Positions 35,801 to 46,586 of a stretch of 64,000 nucleotides of DNA are shown piece after piece (position 1 is the stretch's first letter; each line of letters starts with the position of its first letter). The stretch is taken from the NCBI RefSeq assembly GCF_021134715.1, contig NC_060018.1, positions 1,364,001 to 1,428,000 on the forward strand, given 5' to 3'. The notes beneath the pieces were generated by a model. The model was not told the DNA's origin. It searched no databases and saw only the letters and a list, made by a program, of their open reading frames with translations. This stretch comes from Daphnia pulex (lineage: Eukaryota; Arthropoda; Branchiopoda; Diplostraca; Daphniidae). The translations under genes and the position numbers were made by a program.

Positions 35801-38800
35801 TTATGATGAATTCGAATCCGACTCTGATAATTGCACACGAGAAGACGCTGGTCTAGGTTGACGAGAAAGACGTTTGCCACGACCCCTGGATTTCTTAAAC
35901 AACTCAATTGCTTTTAATTTGTTTGCTACTAGTTTTTGCTTGTCATTTTCTTTTTGCCAGATGATTTCAGGTGCTTTGCTGCTGTCACCCGAAGTAGATG
36001 CCTTTGGTTCGTCTGATACTTTCGTAGTTTTCAAAATCTTTTTACTACGTGCAGGTTGTTGACTTCGCTGTTCTTTTCCTTCAGTAGAAAAACAATAAAT
36101 AAGTAAATACATTAATGCATAATTCGCCATACATTTAAGTTTAACGAGAACAGAAATTATTTTGATACCTGTGGGACGTGCTTTGGAGTTGGAAGATGTT
36201 TTGATGGTGTTCTCTATTTCTGTATCTTCCCCACCAAAGTCAGCTTTGCGAAGAGCGTTCATAACTCTTTTACTTACTATAGTAGCCATTTTAGGTGGAA
36301 ATTTCACAGAAAAGTAAGTATCAATTCTCGTTTGACACTGTTAAATGAGAACGTAAAAAATATTAAAATTACCCACAAATTGGATAGATTAGAACAGTAT
36401 ACTTGTTTGTCTTTGAATCTTTCGAGAACTGGGGTCACCACAGAGTTAAACTTATCTCGATTCCATCCAATTTTTTCATGTAGAAAATCTCGTAGCGCAT
36501 CCATATCAGGATCAGTCCAAGAAAATTTACTGCGAGATGCATTAATTTCTGGGTTGTGGTATGCGTCAACAACGGCTCTGTTCGGAAAACCTACAATATA
36601 GCATTTACAAAAATTAATGAATTACAGTAATTTATACGGAATGTCACAGATTTTCGTATATCTTTTAAATTAAAACGTGACGATTATTGATCAAAGACTC
36701 CCGAAGAAGACATTTGGAGAAGAAAACATTTATTTCACTTCAGCTTTTCGTACAGCACTATTTTTCTCGTGCAAACTGATGTTCGATCTCGTAAATACCA
36801 ACTTCATTTTTTGCCTTTTCATCATATTCAACCCACTCTTTGTCAGACAAATCGACATCGCTAAATTTTGTTCCACTTTCTAACCCCTCAACGAGCCAAC
36901 CATTCTAAAAACAATATAAACATTATTGAAAAGTGTTAAAATGGGCCATAAATTTGACATACTCTTGGTGAAAAATCAGTTGGCTCCATACCACGACAGT
37001 CAAATTTAACTATGGTCTTAAATTTACCCTGGTCTTCATCATTATAAGATGTTAGGCTTTCAGGAATGATATCTAGATTGATTGATGTTAAATTATTTAG
37101 GACACTGAAATATTAAAATATAATATTATCTTTGATAATACCCATATTATTTTCTCGGGAACAAAGCTTACACTTGAACACTAAGTTTGCTGTCCCTCTC
37201 CCTCCCTTCACATCATTTGACTCAGACTGAGTGATGTAAATCCATTTATCTGACACTTCATTGCAACTTCCACATTTCACCTAATGAGAACAAGACAATA
37301 AAATTGCCATTTTAGGGCAATCTGGAATGTTTTAGATTTGAATTTGGCTTGCCAAGCCAATACACAGGAATTTATGAATGTATACCTTAAGATACCAACG
37401 GAAATCTTCTCCATCAGATCGCAAATTGGTTACATTGTCAAGCCTTGCTCTGACTTTTAACCCAATTTTCTGAAAAATGAATGAATTTTCGACTTATTTA
37501 GACTACATTAAAATCAATATGGAAAAGTTAACTACATCATTGATTGTTTTAGTTACTTACAACCATCATGTATCGAACCGTTACAATAATTAACTAAAGT
37601 TTCGATGAGAGTTATATCAAATAAAATAGATAATGTCGATCCTGTCGATGGAGCCAGAAAAGAGAAAACCAAATATACAATCAAAAAACAATGTTAGCGA
37701 CATATTGTCATCTGCTGGCGCGTTTGCCAAGTTAAGTATAACAATTTGCATCTATATGTTTTTGGATTTTTTTTTTACAATACAACTTCGTAACTCTTAA
37801 GTTATAAGTTATTACTTACAAGGAACCAGAGTATTATAATAATAATAATGTAATAGATAATAAAATATAATTCTATTGCTCTGGTAAAACAAACCGAACA
37901 AGCCCATGACTTTTGAGTTTGACTTCTAAATTCTGAATTCTTACTACAGATGGAAAATTAAGTTAAAGATAGAATATCCCGCCAATCATGCAGTGAAAGC
38001 AAAATATGTAAGGCTTAACATGAGAATAAGACCAAAATGTAGAAAAAAAAAATCTTAAAGTTGCAAGCAAAAAATATGCGTAACGCTTAAAGATTAGAAT
38101 GGGACCAAAATATTGTTTTACAAAATCTGTGAAGCAAAAATCAACAACGATCTAACGTTGTCAGTGGTCATCGCATCAATAAACTTAGTTGGTGTGTACT
38201 GTAGTACGGAGAAAAGCGGAGATAGATTTAGAGTGGAAATAGTTGTTATAGAAAACTTACCGGGTTTAACTTGTAGATTTCGTATTTTCTGTCGAATCTT
38301 ATTCTCTGGAGGTGCATTTTTCTTGGCCTGGACTTTGTGAAGCCTGAATTTCAAAATTCACAAATGAGCCTGTTATGAGTCACAAATTTAAAAAAATTAT
38401 TTAATGGATTTCTATACCAATTACTAAACTCTTCCAATGCTTCCAAACCAGGATTTGGAAATTCAGCTAAAATTTCTAGGGCACAAACCGGTCCGACACC
38501 TTGAATTCCTGTTGTATGCAGTGTAAAATGAAAACTTTATAGACTCGATAATATTGCTAAATACCTTCAGTATAATCGCTTCCGGTTAAAAGAGCCAAAT
38601 GAACAAGTTTTTCACGTCCTAGTTCTTGAAAAAAAAATTATAATTTATGTTTATCGTTTACAAACTAAAAATTGCAAAACAAAACACTTACTGAAAACAT
38701 TGTAAATGTCATCGGCTTCGAAGAATTCTACAAATTTCCCTTGATTAAAGAAATTTTTGTAGACTCGGCGTCCTCCAAACAGCCAGATATCGCTATCGTC

Positions 38801-41378
38801 CGTTATGGTGCCTTGAGTTAGACCAGCTTCGTCCAAGAAAGCGCACTGCGCCTCAGCTTCCATTGGAGCGACTAGATAAGGAATTCCAAATAGCCTCAGC
38901 AACTCCTACAATACAGCATTCTAATGTGTAAACATAACACCACACTTCTATAGCTACGGCATCAAGTAATAGAATCATACCTGAGATTCTGAATACATCT
39001 GGTCTGTAATAGATGAAGCTAGGCGTTCTTGCCGTCCATGTTCCTGAATTAAAATCGACTGCTCTTCGTTGATCACTCTTCCCATCTCTTCAAGTTCTTC
39101 TTTTCTCTTGGTTGTTATTGTGTGCACTACTGGTGATGGTGGCTCACTTAACTTCGTAGTTTTAGGCGAAACTTCAAAAGCCACTTGAGATCTTGAATTT
39201 TCTCCTGTTATTTCAACATTACGAACTTCAAAGCTACCTTCAACATCGTTTTTATTGTGAGTATCTAGCATTTTCGAAGTTTCTTCAATGGTAATAACTG
39301 AGGAAGACTGGGATAAGTTGTCACATTGGACAATTGGTGGTGGTTCAGTGGAAATTCTTCCTATAGGGATAGGAGGAGACGACACATGTTCCTTGACGAA
39401 CGCTGAATTTTCTAATAAAGGTTTTTGCACCATAACATCAATTACTTCCGACAAACTGTGCGGCTGCTCAACAACAGTTTTACAGTCAACGAAAGAGTTT
39501 TCGTCGCTTAGTTGTAAATCCGCTCCATGAGTTACTTGTGTTATTTCCGATAATATCAGAATATTTTCTTTTTCAAGAGTTGTAGTGGTTGAGCTCAATA
39601 CTGTTTCTTTGCTAGCGGCTATTATGGACTCTGTTGATTTGCATGACGTAGTGTTATCCACAGGCACAACAAAAACATCAGGTTCTTCCATTGACGAATC
39701 CTTTTCAACTGAGCTGAGATCATCCGATTGATGTGTTGGTTTTTCAGTTTTCGAGGGAACGGCAGAGGTAAATATATCAGCAAACATGTCGTCTTCTTCA
39801 GCTATTGCAGGATTGATCGGAATATCAAGGATGACTCTATTCCCAGGGTATGGTAGAGCTGATGGAACTTCTTCGAAATCCGAATCTTCGTCAGACGAAC
39901 TAATACACATTACTGGTTCCTTTTTTTGTTCACTTCCAAATATTGCGAATAACTCTTGTTGACTAAATCCATCTTCATCCACTTCCAAAATTTGTTCGGT
40001 GGCTAGGTTCTCACTAACTGATGCGACTTTTATGGGCTGCTCTATTACGTTCGGGTCGGTGGCTTTTTTTGGTCCAATTTTTGTCGGTGACGTAGAGTGT
40101 TGTAAAGCTTTTTTAATCAATACGTAGTGAGTAGAATTGTCAGAAGCAATTTTGTGTGACTCAGCTACGTCTCCTTGATTTAATGCAAACTGTTCATGAT
40201 TCTGTTGACCGATTTCTTTTACCACCTCATTCAGACGCTGTTGCAAATTTCTTCGCTTCAACAGCCTTTCCATTTGAAATCCAGAAAAATCATCAGCCTC
40301 CTGCATTTAATAAAATAATCCAACAGCGTTGAAACGATTAGATAAGAGAAGTCAAAAGAAGACCACGGGAATTATGATCCCCCCTCTCCCCAAAAAAAAA
40401 GAATAAGCAGCAGGAAACATGCTACCAAAATTACCTGGGGCATTTGGTGAATCCTGTTCCAGGAAGATTGCTTACGAGTGTCTCGCAGTTCCAATAGAAT
40501 TTCATGTTGTATTTCAGTTGGCAAAGCAAGGAAAGCTTCACTTGTAACATCTACTGAATGTATGTTGTGACCTTTCATATGTAAAGAAATTGCGCCCAGA
40601 TTTCCATTTGCATCGTCGTCAAAATCTGATTCTGAAGAATTGTCCCTAAACATCAACATTGTTATTAAAATGTTAAGAATTTCTGTGTCAAAGAATTAAC
40701 AAAAATTTACTCAGTGTTTTGATTTGGAATTGGTGGAAGCTCAAATAAATCAGGTTCCAATTTTTTCTTTTTTAACAAAGGAGCTCCAGATTTCCCTTTA
40801 TTTTTGCCAAGTTGTTTATTGATAACTTCTGACTTAATATAGTTTGAAAGGATTTTCTCTGCAACCATATCATTGTTCTTAACAGCTGTATCTCTCCTGT
40901 TATGACGTGCAGCCTAAATTGTATTTTATGATTTCAAAAATTGTTGAGTAACATGTAAAAATAAGTGTACCATGGTTTGCCGTTTCAGTACTGGAACCCC
41001 TCCATCAAAAACAAATACTGGTTTGATTTTGAAAAACAATAGCTTGCAAAGACGGTGGCATAAGCCTGATGAGAAGATGAATTAATCTAAATTAATCAAA
41101 TAATGGCCTTGTGAATTGAATTACCCAATAAGTGGGCATTTGGTAATGGATTTCCTTGGGCATCCCGGAAACCTTTAGTTGCTTGATGAAGCCAAATAGA
41201 CACATCTAAACAAATAAAAATAAAAAATGATATTTTATGATTTGTTTAGAGTGAAAACAGCATATCTCAACATGGTATTGAAGAACTTACCAACAGCGAG
41301 AACTTTATTCTCAAGGGTTTCTAGCGGAACAGGTTTGCCAACCGGTTCTAGTAGATTCCACAATCCATGAACTCCCAT
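35801..41378 (-). CDS. ERCC5: XPG/ERCC5 (Rad2-family) DNA repair endonuclease
   Basis: Exons in transcript order: 41291-41378, 41125-41205, 40971-41065, 40711-40913, 40435-40645, 38981-40300, 38692-38905, 38565-38624, 38418-38508, 38261-38343, 36403-36590, 36169-36337, 35801-36078; 3081 nt, 1026 aa (human about 1186). [37 protein letters not shown]. The spacer has [10 protein letters not shown] and ADDFSGFQ as in vertebrate XPG, and a 440-codon exon. [15 protein letters not shown] (acidic catalytic residues, about 682-684), [11 protein letters not shown], then GSDYTEGI. The C-terminus carries QTRIDTYF, a PCNA-interaction (PIP) box, and a basic tail. Role known for the family: 3' incision in nucleotide excision repair in the nucleus. 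One intron (36591-38260) contains the whole CZIB gene. Divergent from UBE3C. Confidence 0.96.
36729..36734 (-). terminator. Poly(A) signal of CZIB
   Basis: AATAAA on the minus strand, about 24 nt beyond the CZIB stop, still within the ERCC5 intron. This supports a separate transcript end for the nested gene. Confidence 0.6.
36758..37569 (-). CDS. CZIB: CZIB (C1orf123, UPF0587) CXXC zinc-binding protein
   Basis: Five exons: 37561-37569, 37386-37469, 37142-37280, 36963-37072, 36758-36904; 489 nt, 162 aa (human 160). The first exon is only nine bases (ATGATGGTT) with a GTAAGT donor; the second ATG matches the vertebrate start better. Motifs: [26 protein letters not shown] and CKLCSREN (two CXXC zinc ligand pairs), [24 protein letters not shown] and YEIEHQF, all collinear with human CZIB. 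The family is a small conserved zinc protein whose exact function is poorly defined. It lies entirely inside an ERCC5 intron on the same strand, 21 bp or more from any ERCC5 exon, with its own AATAAA. Confidence 0.93.
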
Positions 41379-41880
41379 CTTTGAAATCACAAATTATCTC
41401 GTAAAAGTTTTCCTTCATTCAAAAGAAATTACTGCTCTTACAGATGAGACAAAGTTGTCTCACGGCATGCTTGTTTTCAAACAGAAATCGCTTGGAATAT
41501 CTTCTGCTAGAATGGACAGAATTGTTTAGGTTGTGTTCACTAATGCTTCACCAGAGTTGGCTGCACTAATTCAATATAATAAAGATATTAAATGGTCTGA
41601 AAATAAAAGAGAATATTTTACGGTTTGTGTTTTAAACTTTTAATTGCTTTTTGAAAATATTCCCTGTATCTCGCGATCCGCGAATAGATTTTCTGCCATT
41701 TCACCTGTTTATAGCTTGTTATTTTAATTATGCAACATCGTAAGTTTAGTCATTCTTGTGAAAAACGTCTGCTGTTCAGTTTCCCAAAGTCACCAATTTA
41801 TCACAATAAAAGGATAAAGGATCCAATTACGGCAACTCGCAAATAGTCCACAAGACCTGGATCGATTCGTTGTTTTTGAA
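41379..41880. promoter_or_regulatory. Shared divergent upstream region of ERCC5 and UBE3C
   Basis: About 500 bp separates the two initiator codons, which point away from each other. The spacing suggests a bidirectional promoter. No TATA box or obvious Inr pair stands out, in keeping with housekeeping genes. Inference from arrangement only. Confidence 0.55.
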
Positions 41881-44800
41881 ATGTTTAGTTTTGAGGGAGA
41901 GTACAGGCGAAAACCTGTCCAAAGTTTGGGAGGCGCATCAAAACATAGTCAAAGAGACATTTTTCTCCAGAGAACACAACTAGAAAGGCAAAAAAGAGAA
42001 GTAAAACAAAAATATTGCATTTCAACTCAAGATCATTCATTACTAACCTACTTTATTGCTAATGCAGGATTTACGTCGACAAAACCAAAGTGCTGTTATC
42101 ATTCAAGCTTTTTTTCGAGGTTGCCAAGCTAGATCCCTTCAAAAGAACATTCAACGACAAGAGTTTGAAAGAATACAGGCCACCAATTTCCAAAATATTA
42201 ACTTACAACTCTTGACATCTTTGATCAACAAACTTAAGTTCTTCTTTGATAAAGAGAAAGATGCTAACAAACTTGTGTGGCTATCACAGCTGGTGATAAA
42301 AAATTCACCTAGCATAATGAAGCAATGCCAAACTGAGAAACCATTCACATTTAGCCTTGCTCAATTCCTCAGCTTAACTCTGTGCTACATATCTGATACT
42401 ATTCATTTACCAACTGGAGAGAGCAAAGGGTCCCACTGGAGGGTCTTGGAAATCTTCCTCAATGCAGAGGGCTGGAGAAAAAGTGTAGGAGTTCAAACAG
42501 CTGATATGATTTTGGGTTCAATATTTTTTTTCCTGTCTCGAAAAGGTAACATTCTCTCCTTGTTATCACAAACTTTTTTTTGCAAATAAAAATTATCTTT
42601 ATTTTAGGTTATTTTACCCAGTTACGCCAGATTGTTGATGTTAAAATACCACCTTTAGTTGAGCCCACCACAAAGGCACCAACCCCTCTTTCTGGTTGCC
42701 TGTTGGACTTTATTTTTCAACCCCTAGAATTTGCATCGGCGACAATGAATATAAATAATCGGTTTGAAAAAGAATTTTTCTATTTATTATCCCACTTTTA
42801 AATTTATTTAAATTTATTTTCGTTTAGTAACACTGTAGTTGCATCCTTTAGCCGAGAATTTCTGGAACCAGCGTATTCAGAACCAATCACAAATTTCATT
42901 CTTCCGTCTTTGAGGCAGAATAATAACAAAATTCCTTTGTTATGTTTGCTTCAAAACAATGAAGCTTGTGCAAGAAATCCGTGGCTTCTTCATAGCATTC
43001 TGGTGCTGGCAGATGGACACCCTGGTAACTTAAGAATTCAGTTAACATTCTTGATTCTATAAGTACCAACGATTTCTTCTTAAAATAGAACTTAAGGACG
43101 ATAGAGTGCTGTCATTCTACGTTGCCACAGTAAGTCGTTTAAGCGGATGTCTCCAATTCATGCAAACTGCTGAAGTTCACGAAGACGACGACGACTCAGA
43201 CGAAGAAGATGTACAAACTAACATATTTAAAGCTGCCGAACAAGAAGTAATAACCTTGAAATATCTGGTTCATTTCGCAAATCAGTAATGTCATTTTCCT
43301 TGATTGCTACAGATAATGACTCGTTGCTGTGAGTTACTTAATAATATCAATACGGTACATGTATTGGTAACAGCCCTGCAAATCCCTGACGTTCTACCAG
43401 ATTTGTGTGTCGTTGGTCACAATCTGTTGCTGTCTGATCGATTGGCGCTCCACAAGTGCAGGTATAGCAATACATAAATTTACTCGTCTTGACTCTGTAA
43501 TTTTTAACCGGCGCCATAATTTCTAGGCTACTTTATACGTTGGCTTTCAAACCTTGTTATCTGCAACAGTTGTTAGGCCATATCAAATCAGAAAAGCAAG
43601 TGTCGCTGTTTGGTTCATCGGATACGTCCTTGGTTCAACTTTTGGCGAAAGGTGTTCATCTGGCGCATTCGGAAATTGACCGAATCGTACCCGTGTTAGA
43701 TGTTTTCTGTTCACTTTTCAGTCATCTTTTAGTAACGTTGGACGACTCCGAATTTTACAACGAATCGGGTTCGTCTTCTACATAGTTTTTTTCGAAAATA
43801 ATTTTTAACTTAGCAATTTATTGCTCATTTATTAGATCCAGTTTCTGGAGCTATGCCGTTCAGCCTAACTGAAGTGGTCGAACTGGCTTCTATATTGCGT
43901 GACGTTTGCCTTGGATTGGTGGAACTTGCTTATCCTGATACTCGCCCAAGCACCTCCTTCAACTTTGTCAAGACCCGTACTACTTCCACCGGTAACACAC
44001 AAGAAGATACCCGACTGTGGATGCATCTGTTCAAAGTAAGGCTAATTTATTCAATACATGGACACAAAATGAGTGATATACCCTTCATTGTAGTCTACAG
44101 TGAATCTCGTCAGCCAGTTGCACACAAGAGATACGCGCCGACCGTTCTGTCCTAGTTGGGTTTGGATAACTGGAAGAATTGCCCTGCCTTTGGAGAGGAA
44201 TGGCCAGCTGTCTTTCCGTAGGCAAGGCAGACTTCACCGTCCGTTTAGGGCTATCCGACCATTAACCAGGAATGAAATTGGTAATTTTTCCTTCGTGTTG
44301 ACACTCTAAAAGAGTATAATTTACTTAATAATATTTCTTAGTAGAAGAGGAAGGTAGTTCTATGTTGTCAACAAGAGAGGTGCGAACCTTAGCCATTCTG
44401 CGTGAAATTCCGTTTGTGTTCTCGTTCACCGATCGGGTCAAAATGTGGCAGCAATGGATCCTCAATGATAAAATGCAGCAACAGGGAGAGGCCAATTTCC
44501 TTCGAGGTCCATCCATTCAGGTCATGATTCGCCGGAATTATATTTATGAGGACGCTTTCGATAAACTTTCCCTTGAAAATGGTGAGTTTCATTCACAATT
44601 CTGAAGGATAACAGAAGATTAACTGAAATTTATCTTGACAGAACCAAATCTGCGATTTAAGATGAGAGTCCAGTTAACGAATGCTGTAGGATTGGACGAA
44701 GCCGGAGTCGATGGTGGTGGTATATTTCGTGAATTCCTGTCAGAGTTGCTGAAAACGAGCTTCGATCCGAATCGCGGGTTTTTCCGCTTAACACACGATA

Positions 44801-45843
44801 ACTTGCTCTACCCTAATCCCGGTGTGGCTGTCCTCGTTTCGGATTTCCCAGCCCATTACTACTTTATCGGTCGTATGCTGGGAAAGGTGGGATTGAACAC
44901 AGCTTCTTAATGCTTTATGGTGGTTCTAATGTCGTGATTATCATTAGGCTTTGTACGAGAATTTGCTGGTGGAATTGCCGATGGCGGATTTCTTCCTCTC
45001 CAAGATCCTCGGTCAGGCCAGTGCTAGTTTAGACGTCCATCATTTGGCTTCCTTAGACCCAGTACTTCACAAGAATCTTCTTTATCTCCGCCATTATGAT
45101 GGTGATGTCACCGAACTAGGACTCGATTTCACCATAGTGAGCAGCGAATTGGGCGAAACGAGGGTAAATTAGTCGAGGAATATCTTTCCACGGGTTTCTT
45201 TTCAACCAACGACTTTCTCTATTTAGGTGGAAGAACTGAAACCGAACGGATCCAACATTCCCGTCACGTCTTCAAATCGTATCGAATACATCCATTTGGT
45301 GGCGGACTACAAACTCAACAAGCAAATCCGTTTGCAATGCAATGCATTCCGCCAGGTATGATGTGTGATTTTTCACTGGTTAATTTGCCAGTCATTCACT
45401 GTTCAATTGCGTCGCAGGGATTGGCGAATGTCATCGATATCGAGTGGTTGCAAACATTTAGCTACCGAGAGTTGCAGGTGTTGGTGTCAGGTGCATACAC
45501 ACCGGTTGATTTAGAGGACCTTAAACAACACACGCACTACACCGGTGGCTACACTTCAACGCATCCAGTCATCCAAGGATTTTGGCGAGTCGTATCCAAG
45601 TTTGACGATTCCGGAAAGCGACACCTGCTCAAATTTGTAACCAGTTGCTCTAGACCTCCATTGCTTGGCTTTAAAGAATTGGATCCGCCTTTCTGTATTC
45701 AAAACGCCGGTACGGACGATCGACTCCCGACCGCAAGCACCTGCATGAATTTATTGAAGTTACCCGAATTCCACGACGAGAACGTTTTAAGAGATAAATT
45801 AATCTATGCTCTTCAATCTGGTGCCGGATTTGAGTTGAGTTAA
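41881..45843 (+). CDS. UBE3C: UBE3C HECT-type E3 ubiquitin ligase
   Basis: Exons: 41881-42000, 42068-42545, 42608-42761, 42828-43024, 43089-43246, 43313-43461, 43527-43768, 43836-44035, 44094-44280, 44342-44581, 44642-44886, 44948-45163, 45227-45355, 45418-45843; 3141 nt, 1046 aa (human 1083). The N-terminus MFSFEGEY...SLGGAS and an IQ-like motif (SAVIIQAFFRG, about 46-56) are diagnostic. HECT domain: IRRNYIYEDAFDKLS, LDEAGVDGGGIFREFL, YFIGRMLGKALYENLLVELP, and LPTASTCMNLLKLPEF with the catalytic Cys at about 1014, 32 residues before the C-terminal AGFELS. The family elongates ubiquitin chains on proteasome-bound substrates. Introns are about 60-70 bp. Divergent from ERCC5 and convergent with srGAP. 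Confidence 0.97.
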
Positions 45844-46586
45844 AAGATTTAAAAAGTTTTCTGAATGGACGAAATGGTCAGTTTTTGTCCTTTTTTTTCC
45901 TTTTTTAACATAAAAAAAAATGTATAATTTAGTGAGACTTTTCTTGTTCCATAAATATATGAAACGCTTACGTACTAATGAAGTCCCACAAACAAATCGA
46001 AAGTTCAATATTGTATTTCTGGTCTACAGATGTTTAGAATACGAAAGGGAGAAAAAAAAATACCAAAATGGAGGAAAAGTCAGCAATTCGACAGAATGGA
46101 ATTTCGAAACAAATTGTGATAATACTTGCACTTTGATGGAAAGAATAGCACACATTTTGGGAAATTGATATTAATCTTGATTCGTAATTAGGACTTTTGT
46201 AATGGGGCGAGATTTAAAAAAAAAGAAAGGGGTGGGGGGATTGATAACCAGACAGTGACGGTGAAGGAAATACAACAACATATAAAAAAGTTTTTGACAA
46301 GCGCGGGAATCGGGTCAGCTACTGGCCCAGGACATTCGTAGGTACGCGAACAGCATAGGAAAAAGACAATTCATCGGCAAGAATTGCGAGAAGAAGGAAA
46401 AAATAAAATCCGATCTCTTTTTAGACTCTCTCTCCCTCCGTTTCCTTTTTCTTGTGTGATGGGAGTTTTGGCAAGGATTCTGGAAGCGATCTGGGGTATC
46501 CCGCGTGTGGTCCCGTGTCGATACCTTGTGATGTGTGTATACAGTTAACTACCTAATTTAATTGTTGATTTATTAGGCAGCATCTC
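45844..46586. other. Convergent 3' region between UBE3C and srGAP
   Basis: Holds the 3' UTRs of both genes. On the plus strand, AATAAA at 46402-46407 is about 560 nt after the UBE3C stop. On the minus strand, AATAAA at about 46569-46574 is some 13 nt after the srGAP stop. No other gene was seen. Confidence 0.6.

Noticed and set aside
37142..37190. Possible donor within CKLC of CZIB (AAGT|GTAAGC)
   Set aside because: It would remove the second CXXC; the donor at 37141 with the acceptor at 37073-37076 gives the exact length of the human protein.
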